Assembly: GCA_016288155.1 (NCBI GenBank)
Contig: JAEEYP010000056.1
Coordinates: 1 to 64,000 of the forward strand
Source: Clostridiales bacterium
GTDB lineage: Bacteria > Bacillota > Clostridia > Oscillospirales > CAG-272
Length of the DNA: 64,000 nucleotides
Direction of reading: 5' to 3'
Shown: positions 18,092 to 25,898 of the stretch, one piece after another
Numbering within the stretch: the stretch's first letter is position 1
Layout of the letters: each line of letters starts with the position of its first letter
Made by a program: the position numbers and the translations under genes
The notes under the pieces: model-generated
The model's database searches: none
Told to the model about the DNA's origin: nothing
The model's input: only the letters and a program-made list of their open reading frames with translations

Positions 18092-19531
18092 TCATCCTTC
18101 TTCCGTCCGCGCGAGGTGATCGAGGGTGAAATCCCCCAGTCTCTCCCGAATTTTGTCGTACCAGCCGCCCTTGAAGAAGAGGCAGGCGAGCGGATCGGAG
18201 GCAAAGTAATCCATCTCGCCGCGCGCCTCCGCCGCGCCGAGTATCGCAAGCGCCCGGCACCCGCCGGCGCAAAAGCCGAACCACGGACACTCGCCGCATT
18301 CGCGGTTCATCTCCCTGAGCTTATAGTGGTTCGCACACACATCGCTCAGCCAGCGTCCGTCGGTGAGGATCTCTTTCAGCCGCCGCTCTTTCAGGCTGTC
18401 CGGCTTGTAGCCGTGCTCGACCACATAGCCGCCCATCTGCAGGCACGGCACGACGTCGCCCTCGCAGGTCACCGCCATCATCGTGCGGTTTCCGAGGCAG
18501 ACGGGATGCGTGGGATGATATTTCCCGTCCTTTGAACGGACCGGGATCATCGAATACGTCCCGCTCTCCGGATAGAGGGCGAGGTACTGCCAGATCTCGA
18601 CCTCTTCGCCGAAGCCGCCGCGCATGTACCATTCCGTAAAATCAAGCATCCGCTCGAAATATTCGGGCAGCGGGATCGTGCCGTCCGGCGCGTTTTTCGT
18701 CCAGCGGGGGACGGGCGTCGTGCGGATGAGCCGGAACTTGTCCACGCCGATCTCATCGAGCAGCTTCACCGTCTCGCGCAGATTGCCGACGGTCTCCCGG
18801 TTGACCTGGATCTGCGCCATGGTGCGGAAACCTCTTTCGGCGCAGAGACGGAACGCGTCGAGCGTCCTTTCCTCCGCGCCCTTCCGCCCGCGCATCCAGT
18901 CGTGATGACCGATGCCGTCGAAGGAGATCTTGATCTGAGGACGGCAGCCGAGCTTCGCAAACTCGTCGAGGATCTCCCCGGTGAGAAAGGAGCCGTTCGT
19001 CGTGAGCTGACTGAGCACCATGTTCCGCCGATAGATCTCGCGCACGGCGTCCATGAAGCGGGGGTACAGCATCGGCTCGCCGCCGGTCAGCGTGATGCAG
19101 TGAAAACCGCAGTCAGATGCCTGATCGAACAGATCCGTGAGATCGTCCCAGCTCCATTCGCTCATGCGGTCCGCATTGTCGGCGGCGTTGAAGCAATGGC
19201 GGCAGTTGTAGTTGCACCTGCCCGTGATCATGAGGTTCATATGCGGGACGAAGCGGTGCTCATAGCGGCGGAAACGAGACCACTCCGAGGGACGCTCGCC
19301 CGGCGCGCAGGGAGATATGATCCCCTGCCTTACCAGTTCGTTCAGCGCATCGCTCTCGGAGAGATCGTGTTCCCCATCACACAGCAGAAGCAGCGCAAAC
19401 GTTCCGTCGTCCACCCGGATGGGGTCGGGCAGGACGCGGTACACCATGGCGTGATTGACGTATTTCCACGCACGGAGCGCATAATCGTCGCTCAGTCGGT
19501 AATACATCGGGGATATCAGACCGTATTGCAC
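18092..19531 (-). CDS. Radical SAM/SPASM protein with PqqD/RRE-like N-terminus (probable RiPP maturase)
   Basis: CNYNCRHC (CX3CX2C); ITLTGGEPMLYP; SPASM cysteines CEGDVVPC…CGECPWFGFCAGGC…DPLAC; N-terminal DGTFALLLLCDGEHDLSESDALNELVRQGII. Listed start is GTG overlapping precursor 1; an ATG lies 8 codons in. Confidence 0.9.
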   Translation of the reverse strand: MQYGLISPMYYRLSDDYALRAWKYVNHAMVYRVLPDPIRVDDGTFALLLLCDGEHDLSESDALNELVRQGIISPCAPGERPSEWSRFRRYEHRFVPHMNLMITGRCNYNCRHCFNAADNADRMSEWSWDDLTDLFDQASDCGFHCITLTGGEPMLYPRFMDAVREIYRRNMVLSQLTTNGSFLTGEILDEFAKLGCRPQIKISFDGIGHHDWMRGRKGAEERTLDAFRLCAERGFRTMAQIQVNRETVGNLRETVKLLDEIGVDKFRLIRTTPVPRWTKNAPDGTIPLPEYFERMLDFTEWYMRGGFGEEVEIWQYLALYPESGTYSMIPVRSKDGKYHPTHPVCLGNRTMMAVTCEGDVVPCLQMGGYVVEHGYKPDSLKERRLKEILTDGRWLSDVCANHYKLREMNRECGECPWFGFCAGGCRALAILGAAEARGEMDYFASDPLACLFFKGGWYDKIRERLGDFTLDHLARTEEG

Positions 19532-19830
19532 TCAAAGGGAGTCAAGCCGTTGTCCTGCGCTATCTGCTGCGCTTCCTCCCGCGTTTCGATGCCGGATTGG
19601 ACCACGCGGTGATACGAGTCGAGGACCATCCACGTCCCGTCTTCCGCCTGCCAGATGGCGCCGCCGGCGACCGTGTCGAGCATCTCGTCCGGAAGCTCGA
19701 TCCCCTCCTCGCCCGCGAACTTCATAAAGTCGTCCACGCTCTTGCACGCTTTGATCTTTTCCCGCTGTTCGCCGCTCAAAGAATCGGAAATGCTCTTTAT
19801 CATTTCGGCAAGTTTTTTCTCGTCTTCCAT
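19516..19830 (-). CDS. Nif11-like leader peptide precursor 1 (57-aa leader + 47-aa core)
   Basis: MEDEKKLAEMIKSISDSLSGEQREKIKACKSVDDFMKFAGEEGIELPDEMLDTVAGG / AIWQAEDGTWMVLDSYHRVVQSGIETREEAQQIAQDNGLTPFECNTV; RBS AAGGAG upstream of ATG 19830. Confidence 0.88.
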   Translation of the reverse strand: MEDEKKLAEMIKSISDSLSGEQREKIKACKSVDDFMKFAGEEGIELPDEMLDTVAGGAIWQAEDGTWMVLDSYHRVVQSGIETREEAQQIAQDNGLTPFECNTV

Positions 19831-19878
19831 GATCCTCACTCCTTATATTCTTTTTTGCGTTCTCCTGACGCTGTAAAC

Positions 19879-20241
19879 TTACAGTATATCGACGTGATCC
19901 GACTGCTTGTCGCCTGTGCCGGTATCCGTTTTGTGCCCAAGCCCGATCTCCCGGACCGATCTGCGGTCGCCGCCGCATCCGCCGGAGCCGCCCCGATACG
20001 TCGAGCGGTCGTGTCCCAGCACGACGCCCTGCCCCTGCATCTGACTGCCGCTGTTTCCGCATCCGAGCGAGCCGCCGGCAACGGCGTCGAGGATCTCGTC
20101 AGGGAGTTCGATCCCTTCCTCGCCGGCGAGCTTTATGAGATCGTCCACGCTTTCGCACGCCTTCGCCTTTTCCTTCTGCTCGTCGGTCAGGGAATCCCAT
20201 ACGCCGCTCAGCAGTTCGGCATGCTTATTATCGTTTTCCAT
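19879..20241 (-). CDS. Nif11-like leader peptide precursor 2 (57-aa leader + 63-aa Gly-rich core)
   Basis: MENDNKHAELLSGVWDSLTDEQKEKAKACESVDDLIKLAGEEGIELPDEILDAVAGG / SLGCGNSGSQMQGQGVVLGHDRSTYRGGSGGCGGDRRSVREIGLGHKTDTGTGDKQSDHVDIL. Confidence 0.88.
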   Translation of the reverse strand: MENDNKHAELLSGVWDSLTDEQKEKAKACESVDDLIKLAGEEGIELPDEILDAVAGGSLGCGNSGSQMQGQGVVLGHDRSTYRGGSGGCGGDRRSVREIGLGHKTDTGTGDKQSDHVDIL

Positions 20242-20349
20242 ATCCCGTACCTCATTTCTGGTTTACGCAGGGGTGCGTCCGCCGGCGCCGTACGCGTCGG
20301 CGGACGCCTTGACCGATCCGCATTCAGTTCGTTTACCTCCCGAAAGGGA

Positions 20350-20733
20350 TCACAGGGTATTATTCTGACCGAAACTCTTCGTGCTGTTGTCGCCGATCCC
20401 CTTCGTACTGTTCTCGCCGATCCCCTTCGTGCTGTTGTCGCCGATCCCTTTCGTGCTGTTCTCGCCGATACCCAGCGTGCTGTTGTCGCCGATACCCTTC
20501 GTACCGACGCTCTTCGCACCGGCTCCGTTCGGGGAGAATTCGGGATAGGACAGAGTACTCAGGCCGCCCGCCACGCTCTCAAGAAGCTCGTCCGGGAGCT
20601 CGATGCCCTCGGCGGTCAGAAAATCGACGAGCTCGTCCACGGTCTTCAGGGTTTCTGCTTTCTTTTTCTGCGCGTCGGTCAGCGAATCAGCGACCTCTTT
20701 CAGCATTTTTGCGAGTTTTTCGTTGTTTTCCAT
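20350..20733 (-). CDS. Nif11-like leader peptide precursor 3 (57-aa leader + 70-aa octapeptide-repeat core)
   Basis: MENNEKLAKMLKEVADSLTDAQKKKAETLKTVDELVDFLTAEGIELPDELLESVAGG / LSTLSYPEFSPNGAGAKSVGT(KGIGDNST)(LGIGENST)(KGIGDNST)(KGIGENST)(KGIGDNST)(KSFGQNNT)L; RBS AAAGGAG before ATG 20733. Confidence 0.9.
   Translation of the reverse strand: MENNEKLAKMLKEVADSLTDAQKKKAETLKTVDELVDFLTAEGIELPDELLESVAGGLSTLSYPEFSPNGAGAKSVGTKGIGDNSTLGIGENSTKGIGDNSTKGIGENSTKGIGDNSTKSFGQNNTL
20356..20499 (-). repeat. In-frame 24-bp tandem repeat, 5 near-identical copies plus 1 degenerate, coding for the octapeptide core
   Basis: Units at 20476-20499, 20452-20475, 20428-20451, 20404-20427, 20380-20403 (cgtRctgttSTcgccgatMcc…) and degenerate 20356-20379. 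Confidence 0.95.
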
Positions 20734-20890
20734 TGTTTGATTCTCCTTTATTTTTTGTTTTTGGGTTTTTGATTTTATGAGCATCCGTGCGATGATCGAT
20801 CAACGGGTACCGTTCTGACGGAGATCCTTCGCGGAAGACCGGTCGTCCGCGCCGCTCGCCGTTTTCTTCGGCGTGCCGCGCCGTCCGTTC

Positions 20891-23098
20891 TCACTCCGCC
20901 TTCGGAGCGGCTTCTTCCTCGTCCAGCCGCTGGCGGGCAACCAGATCGGCGAACGCGCCGTTCTTCGCGATCAACTCCTCGTAGGTGCCGTCCTCCGCGA
21001 TCTTTCCCTGGTCGAGCACGATGATCCGGTCGCATTGGCGGATGGTGGAAAGCCGGTGCGCGATCACGATGCGGGTGCATTTCATCCGGTCGAGCGCTTC
21101 GGAGACCTGCTTCTGCGTGAGATTGTCGAGCGCACTCGTCGCTTCGTCGAACATGAGGATCTTCGGCTTCGGAGCAACGGCGCGGGCGATCAGGAGACGC
21201 TGCCGCTGTCCGCCGGAGATGCCGCCCTGCCCTTCGGAGATGATCGTGTGCATCCCCATCGGCATGGCGCGGATGTCGTCCGCCATACCGGCGATCTCGG
21301 CCGCCTTCCACGCGTCGTCGAGCGTGAGCCACGGCGCGGAGATCACGATATTGGAGTAGATGTCGCCCGTGAACATCTTGCCGTTCTGCATCACCGCGCC
21401 GATGCGGCGCCGGAGGGATTTGAGATCGAGCGTCTTGACGTCTTGTCCGTCGTAATAGACCGCGCCTTTCTGCGGCGTCTCAAAGCCGAGCATCAGGCGC
21501 ATGAGGGTGGACTTCCCGCAGCCTGTCTTGCCCACGATGGCGACGTACTGTCCGGGACGGATCTTCAGGGAAAGATCGTCGAGTACCGCCGGCATGTCTT
21601 CCCTGTAACGGAAGGTGACGTTGTTCAGCTCGATCGAGCCGGACAGCTTCGTCACGACGTGCCGCTGTTCCGTCATCTCCGGCTCCGCCTCCATGATGGG
21701 ACGCGCCATTTCAAGCACCGGACGGATCTGCGCGATGCTTGCCGCGATGGATGCGAGCGCCATGAACGCCGCGTTCACCATGCCGTACGCCGAGCTGAAC
21801 GCGTAGTATTCCGCGATGGTCACGCCGCCCTTCACCGCGCCCGCGTACATCACGATCGTGCCGATCAGCGATACGGCGAGGGTGATGACGGAGCCGACCT
21901 TCAGAAAGAGAGGCGGGTTGTAGGCAAGCGCCGCTTCCTTCGCGTAGTGGGTGCCCCATTTTGCGAACGCGCGCCGCTCGGCGCCGGAGAGCTTGATCTT
22001 CTGGATGCCGGAGATGAGCTGATAACTCAAACCGCTTTCCTTGCTCGCGAGCAGCATCCTTTCCCGCGTGATCTTCATCTGCGCGAGCACCCGTACGGTC
22101 GTAAAGACGACGGTAAGGAGCGTGATGAGGAGCGCGGGAGCGACGAGGGTCGGGGCGTAGATCAGGATCTGGGATACGTAGATCAGGGAGAAGAGCGATC
22201 CGAGTCCCGTGGAGAGCGCGATGCTCACCATCTGATTGCAGAGACCGTTGATATACTGAGCGCGGTTGCTCAATTCGCCCGCGCTGTAATCCTTGAAGAA
22301 ATTCGCGGGCAGCGAGAGGATGCGCATCATCGTCGCCGCCTCTACCGACAGATTCAGCTTTCTGCCGATCCGGGCAGTGAACAGCGCCTTGACGACGCTG
22401 AACAGAAGACCGCTGACCGCCGCGCAGATCATGAACGCCGCGATCCCGCACAGCGCCCGTCCGCTGCCTGACGCGAGCACGTCGGAAAACAGGATATTGT
22501 TCAGCTTCGGCGTGAGCATCCCGACGGCCGTTACGATGAGCATCGACGCAACGAGCAGCACGATATCCGCGACGGAGATCTGCTGGACGATGTACGTGAG
22601 CAGACTGCCGATCGTCATTTTCGAGAGAGGAAACGGCTTATAGAAAGCGATCGCTTCCTCCTCGATCATCGCTTCGGTACGGCGGTTCAGCCGGACCCAC
22701 TTCCCCGCCTTGCGGTCATAGAAGCGATAGCCGTTCAGTCCGCCGGGGATCAGCGCGACCACGCTGCCGTCGTCTTTACGCGTGCCGAGCATGGCGCCCG
22801 CCGCGTCGCGGTACCAGCCGCGCTCCAACTCGACGCGGCGGCGCATGATGCCGTAGGGACGCAGGAGATATTCGAGCACCGCGTTCATGTCCCGGATGCT
22901 GTCCGGCACCTCCTGCGGCTTGACGTGATAATACTGCAGGATCTCGCCGACGGCGTCCGTCGTCACCTGGCGGTCGTCGTTCAGCGCCTCGCTCAGCCGC
23001 CGTCCCATGACGGCGCCCGCCATCCGGATAAAGGAGTCTTCGAATACCGCGTGGTCCGCCGTCTTTCTCGCGCGTATCTGTTCGTCAAACCAACCCAT
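20891..23098 (-). CDS. ABC exporter without C39 domain (second NHLM-type ABC transporter)
   Basis: ~150-aa N-terminal extension, TM domain, VAIVGKTGCGKSTLM Walker A, ISGGQRQRLLIARAVAPKPKILMFDEATSALD signature/Walker B; 735 aa, adjacent to the C39 ABC. Confidence 0.9.
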   Translation of the reverse strand: MGWFDEQIRARKTADHAVFEDSFIRMAGAVMGRRLSEALNDDRQVTTDAVGEILQYYHVKPQEVPDSIRDMNAVLEYLLRPYGIMRRRVELERGWYRDAAGAMLGTRKDDGSVVALIPGGLNGYRFYDRKAGKWVRLNRRTEAMIEEEAIAFYKPFPLSKMTIGSLLTYIVQQISVADIVLLVASMLIVTAVGMLTPKLNNILFSDVLASGSGRALCGIAAFMICAAVSGLLFSVVKALFTARIGRKLNLSVEAATMMRILSLPANFFKDYSAGELSNRAQYINGLCNQMVSIALSTGLGSLFSLIYVSQILIYAPTLVAPALLITLLTVVFTTVRVLAQMKITRERMLLASKESGLSYQLISGIQKIKLSGAERRAFAKWGTHYAKEAALAYNPPLFLKVGSVITLAVSLIGTIVMYAGAVKGGVTIAEYYAFSSAYGMVNAAFMALASIAASIAQIRPVLEMARPIMEAEPEMTEQRHVVTKLSGSIELNNVTFRYREDMPAVLDDLSLKIRPGQYVAIVGKTGCGKSTLMRLMLGFETPQKGAVYYDGQDVKTLDLKSLRRRIGAVMQNGKMFTGDIYSNIVISAPWLTLDDAWKAAEIAGMADDIRAMPMGMHTIISEGQGGISGGQRQRLLIARAVAPKPKILMFDEATSALDNLTQKQVSEALDRMKCTRIVIAHRLSTIRQCDRIIVLDQGKIAEDGTYEELIAKNGAFADLVARQRLDEEEAAPKAE

Positions 23099-23119
23099 GC
23101 GTGCCCCTCCTTTCCCCGT

Positions 23120-25306
23120 TCATTCAGACGTGACGAGCGTCTTGTACTGACCGCCGAGAGCCATCAGTTCCTCGTGCGTCCCGCGCTCGGCGACCTTGCC
23201 GTGATCCAGAACGATGATCTCGTCGCAGTCGCGGATGGTGGAAAGCCGGTGCGCGATCACGACGCAGGAGATCCCGCGGTTTTTAATGGATTTCACGACC
23301 TCGTATTCGGTCCGGGCGTCGAGCGCGCTCGTCGCTTCGTCCATGATGATCATGGTGGGATCCTGCGCGAGAACGCGGGCGATCTCCATCCGCTGCCGCT
23401 GACCGCCGGAGAAGTCCTTGCCGCCCTCGGTGATCTTGTACTGGTAGCCGCCCTCGCGCCGCATGATATCCTCGTGGATCTGCGCGTCGCGCGCGGCGAG
23501 GATCATTTCAAAATCCTCGATGGAATCGTCCCACATCTTGATGTTGTTCGCGATCGTGTCCTCGAACAGGATGATGTCCTGGTCGACGACCGCGACCGAT
23601 CCGGTGAAGACGCTCCGGTCGATCTCAGATATCGGCTTGCCGTCGAAGAGGATCTCGCCGCTCCAAGGCTTGTACAGTCCGGAGATCAGCTTTGACAGCG
23701 TGGATTTCCCGCATCCGGACGAGCCGACGAACGCAACGCGCTGCCCCTGCTTCAGGGTGAGGCTGAAATCCTCGATGAGCGGCGGGGCGAGGCGCGAATA
23801 GCCGAAGGTGACGTTGCGCAGCTCCAGCGTGCCGGACAGCTTGTCGTAGCCGGCGTCCCCTTCCGCGGGGGCACGGTCGCTGTCCTCGGCGACGTCCTCC
23901 GGATATTCCATGACGTCCTCGATGCGTTCCATGCTCGTGCGCATCTCCTGGATATCCTGAGAAGAAGCGATCAGGTCCTGCGCGGGAGAAACGAAGGCGG
24001 CGAGGAAGCCCTGGAAAGCGAAGATCATACCGACCGTGAACTCGCCCTGCATCGTCAGCCATATGCCGAGGATCAGCACCGCGATATCGAGAAGCTCGGA
24101 TATGATCGCGGGGATCAGCCCGAGATAGCTGTTGATCCGCTCGTAGCGCACGTTCTGCGTGTTGACCGACGCCTGGTAGCCGGACCATTTCTCAAAGAAT
24201 CCGTTTTCCGCGCCGCTCGCCTTGATGGTCTCGATCATCTCCACGCCGGAGACGGTCGCCGACGCGAGCTTGCCGCTGTCCCGCATGAGCACGCGGGTGA
24301 TGTTGACGCGCTTTTTCGAGATGTACCGGGAGATGAGCAGCTGCAGAAGCACGGACGCAAGTCCGACGAGCGTCAGCAGCCACGAATACCGGATCATGAC
24401 GACGAGGTAGAAGATCATCATGATCGCGTTCAGGGCGAGCGGCGAGAGCGTGTTCACGATCTCGCCCGCGATCGACGCGTTCGCCGCCTTGCGCTGCTGG
24501 ATATCGCCCGCCATGCGCTGGGAGAAGAATTCCATCGGCAGGCGCAAAACCTTCCACATATAGGAGCTGTCGCCCACGACCGCCATCTTTCCGTCGAGGC
24601 GCAGCGCGTAGATCGCGTGGATCCACGCCGTCGCGAGCTCGATGAAGGAAAGGAGGGAGAGCCCGATCAAAAACGGGATGAACCAATCCGGCTGCTTCTG
24701 GCTGAGCAGCTCGTCGAGGAACACGCGGGAGAACCCGGCGCGCAGGATGCCGATCAGGGAGGAGATCACCGTCGTGACGACCACGAACGCGACCGCGGCG
24801 CCCGCGCCGCGCAGGCGCTTCTTGGCGAAGCCCCACACGCTCTTCGGCTTGCCGCTCGGCTCGAAGCCTTCTCCCGGCTCAATCATGAGGCAGATGCCCG
24901 TAAAGCTCTTATCGAAGGTCTCGAGGGAGACGGCATAGTCGCCCTTCGCGGGATCGTTCAGATATACCTTGTTCCCCTTGAAGCCGTCGCACACGACGAA
25001 ATGATTGAATTCCCAATGGATGATGCAGGGGAATTTTCCTTTTTCCCTGAGCTGTTCCGGCTCGTAGCGATAGCCCTTTGCCACGAATCCGTAGCTGCGC
25101 GCCGCCTTCAGGATGTTGCCCGCCTTGCTCCCGTCGCGGGAAACGCCGCAGTCCTTGCGCACCTGCTCCAGCGGCACCCACTTGTCGTAATATGCCATCA
25201 GCATGCACAGGGACGCCGCTCCGCATTCGAGCGCTTCCATCTGCATGACCACCGGCACCTTGACCGCGCCCTTCGTCACGGGCTGCTTGATCGCATTCTG
25301 CGCCAT
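23120..25306 (-). CDS. C39-peptidase ABC exporter (bacteriocin/RiPP processing and export)
   Basis: C39 catalytic elements MQMEALECGAASLCMLMAYY, HWEFNHFVVCDGF, YLNDPAKGD; ABC FVGSSGCGKSTLSK, FSGGQRQRMEIARVLAQDPTMIIMDEATSALD. Confidence 0.95.
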   Translation of the reverse strand: MAQNAIKQPVTKGAVKVPVVMQMEALECGAASLCMLMAYYDKWVPLEQVRKDCGVSRDGSKAGNILKAARSYGFVAKGYRYEPEQLREKGKFPCIIHWEFNHFVVCDGFKGNKVYLNDPAKGDYAVSLETFDKSFTGICLMIEPGEGFEPSGKPKSVWGFAKKRLRGAGAAVAFVVVTTVISSLIGILRAGFSRVFLDELLSQKQPDWFIPFLIGLSLLSFIELATAWIHAIYALRLDGKMAVVGDSSYMWKVLRLPMEFFSQRMAGDIQQRKAANASIAGEIVNTLSPLALNAIMMIFYLVVMIRYSWLLTLVGLASVLLQLLISRYISKKRVNITRVLMRDSGKLASATVSGVEMIETIKASGAENGFFEKWSGYQASVNTQNVRYERINSYLGLIPAIISELLDIAVLILGIWLTMQGEFTVGMIFAFQGFLAAFVSPAQDLIASSQDIQEMRTSMERIEDVMEYPEDVAEDSDRAPAEGDAGYDKLSGTLELRNVTFGYSRLAPPLIEDFSLTLKQGQRVAFVGSSGCGKSTLSKLISGLYKPWSGEILFDGKPISEIDRSVFTGSVAVVDQDIILFEDTIANNIKMWDDSIEDFEMILAARDAQIHEDIMRREGGYQYKITEGGKDFSGGQRQRMEIARVLAQDPTMIIMDEATSALDARTEYEVVKSIKNRGISCVVIAHRLSTIRDCDEIIVLDHGKVAERGTHEELMALGGQYKTLVTSE

Positions 25307-25470
25307 ATCGTTCTCCGATCCGTTGTTTTACTCGTCCTTCTCCTTCGCCGCGCTCCGGCGCGTGCCGCCCGAACGGATCGTCATGCCGTCGGGCGAAAGT
25401 CCGTCTCCTCCCGCGCACCGGACAGCAGCCGTCGATCCGTCTCATCCGGTCGCGCGGATGCGCGGTCCGT

Positions 25471-25707
25471 TCAGTTCGTGATGTAGGTGATCGGATGGAT
25501 GACTTCCGTCTCGCCGTCCTCGCCCTGCACCTCCAGCGTACCGAAGATGCTCCACGTGAGCATCCCGACGAGCAACACGACGAGCGCCGCCAGAACGACC
25601 CACACGGACGGGGTGGTGACGCGGATATAGTCGTTCAGTTCTTCCGGGCTGGATACCCGCTGTATGCTCTTCTGCCTGAAAATGCCGCTTTCTTCCTTGC
25701 CTTTCAT
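25471..25707 (-). CDS. Mini HlyD/NHLM secretion-protein-like membrane protein (N-terminal part only, 78 aa)
   Basis: MKGKEESGIFRQKSIQRVSSPEELNDYIRVTTPSVWVVLAALVVLLVGMLTWSIFGTLEVQGEDGETEVIHPITYITN; RBS GGGAGGAG before ATG 25707. Resembles the N-terminus of NHLM HlyD-like proteins. Confidence 0.8.
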   Translation of the reverse strand: MKGKEESGIFRQKSIQRVSSPEELNDYIRVTTPSVWVVLAALVVLLVGMLTWSIFGTLEVQGEDGETEVIHPITYITN

Positions 25708-25755
25708 GTGTGCTCCTCCCAAGTCCGTGACAGCAGATAGGTCGTATCTGCCATT

Positions 25756-25785
25756 ATTATCACGTGAAGCATTATCACGTGAAGC
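25756..25785. repeat. Perfect tandem duplication of a 15-bp element containing TCACGTGA
   Basis: ATTATCACGTGAAGC at 25756-25770 and 25771-25785, in the 5' leader of the RiPP operon. Confidence 0.95.
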
Positions 25786-25860
25786 GCGGTTTTCCGCACG
25801 GTCTCGCCGCGCGCCTCCGCCGACCGTTATCGCCCTGAATACAATCTGAATTCTATGATT

Positions 25861-25889
25861 ATTATACACGAAATATCTGTCGGAATCAA
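25861..25889 (-). promoter_or_regulatory. Promoter of the RiPP operon
   Basis: Minus strand TTGATT - 17 nt (CCGACAGATATTTCGTG) - TATAAT. Confidence 0.8.
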
Positions 25890-25898
25890 GGGGCACTT

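Noticed and set aside
20356-20499. CRISPR-like short tandem repeats
   Set aside because: 24-bp units abut without spacers and are exactly in frame with precursor 3.
20208-20519. 103-aa minus-strand ORF with ATTARRGSARTVRRGSATTARR repeats
   Set aside because: Alternative frame of the same 24-bp repeat; no leader or RBS, and it starts inside precursor 3.
19597-20772. 391-aa plus-strand ORF covering all three precursors, with AVVADPLRTVLADPLR repeats
   Set aside because: Antisense reading of the precursor genes; the minus strand has RBSs and three conserved leaders with VAGG sites.
24909-25445. 178-aa minus-strand ORF overlapping the C39 ABC start
   Set aside because: Out-of-frame reading of the C39 gene; no family text.
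25307-25470. Possible remnant of the missing HlyD lipoyl domain after the mini-HlyD stop
   Set aside because: The remaining frames (e.g. DGSTAAVRCAGGDGLSPDGMTIRSGGTRRSAAKEKDE) are too short and show no convincing lipoyl/coiled-coil text.
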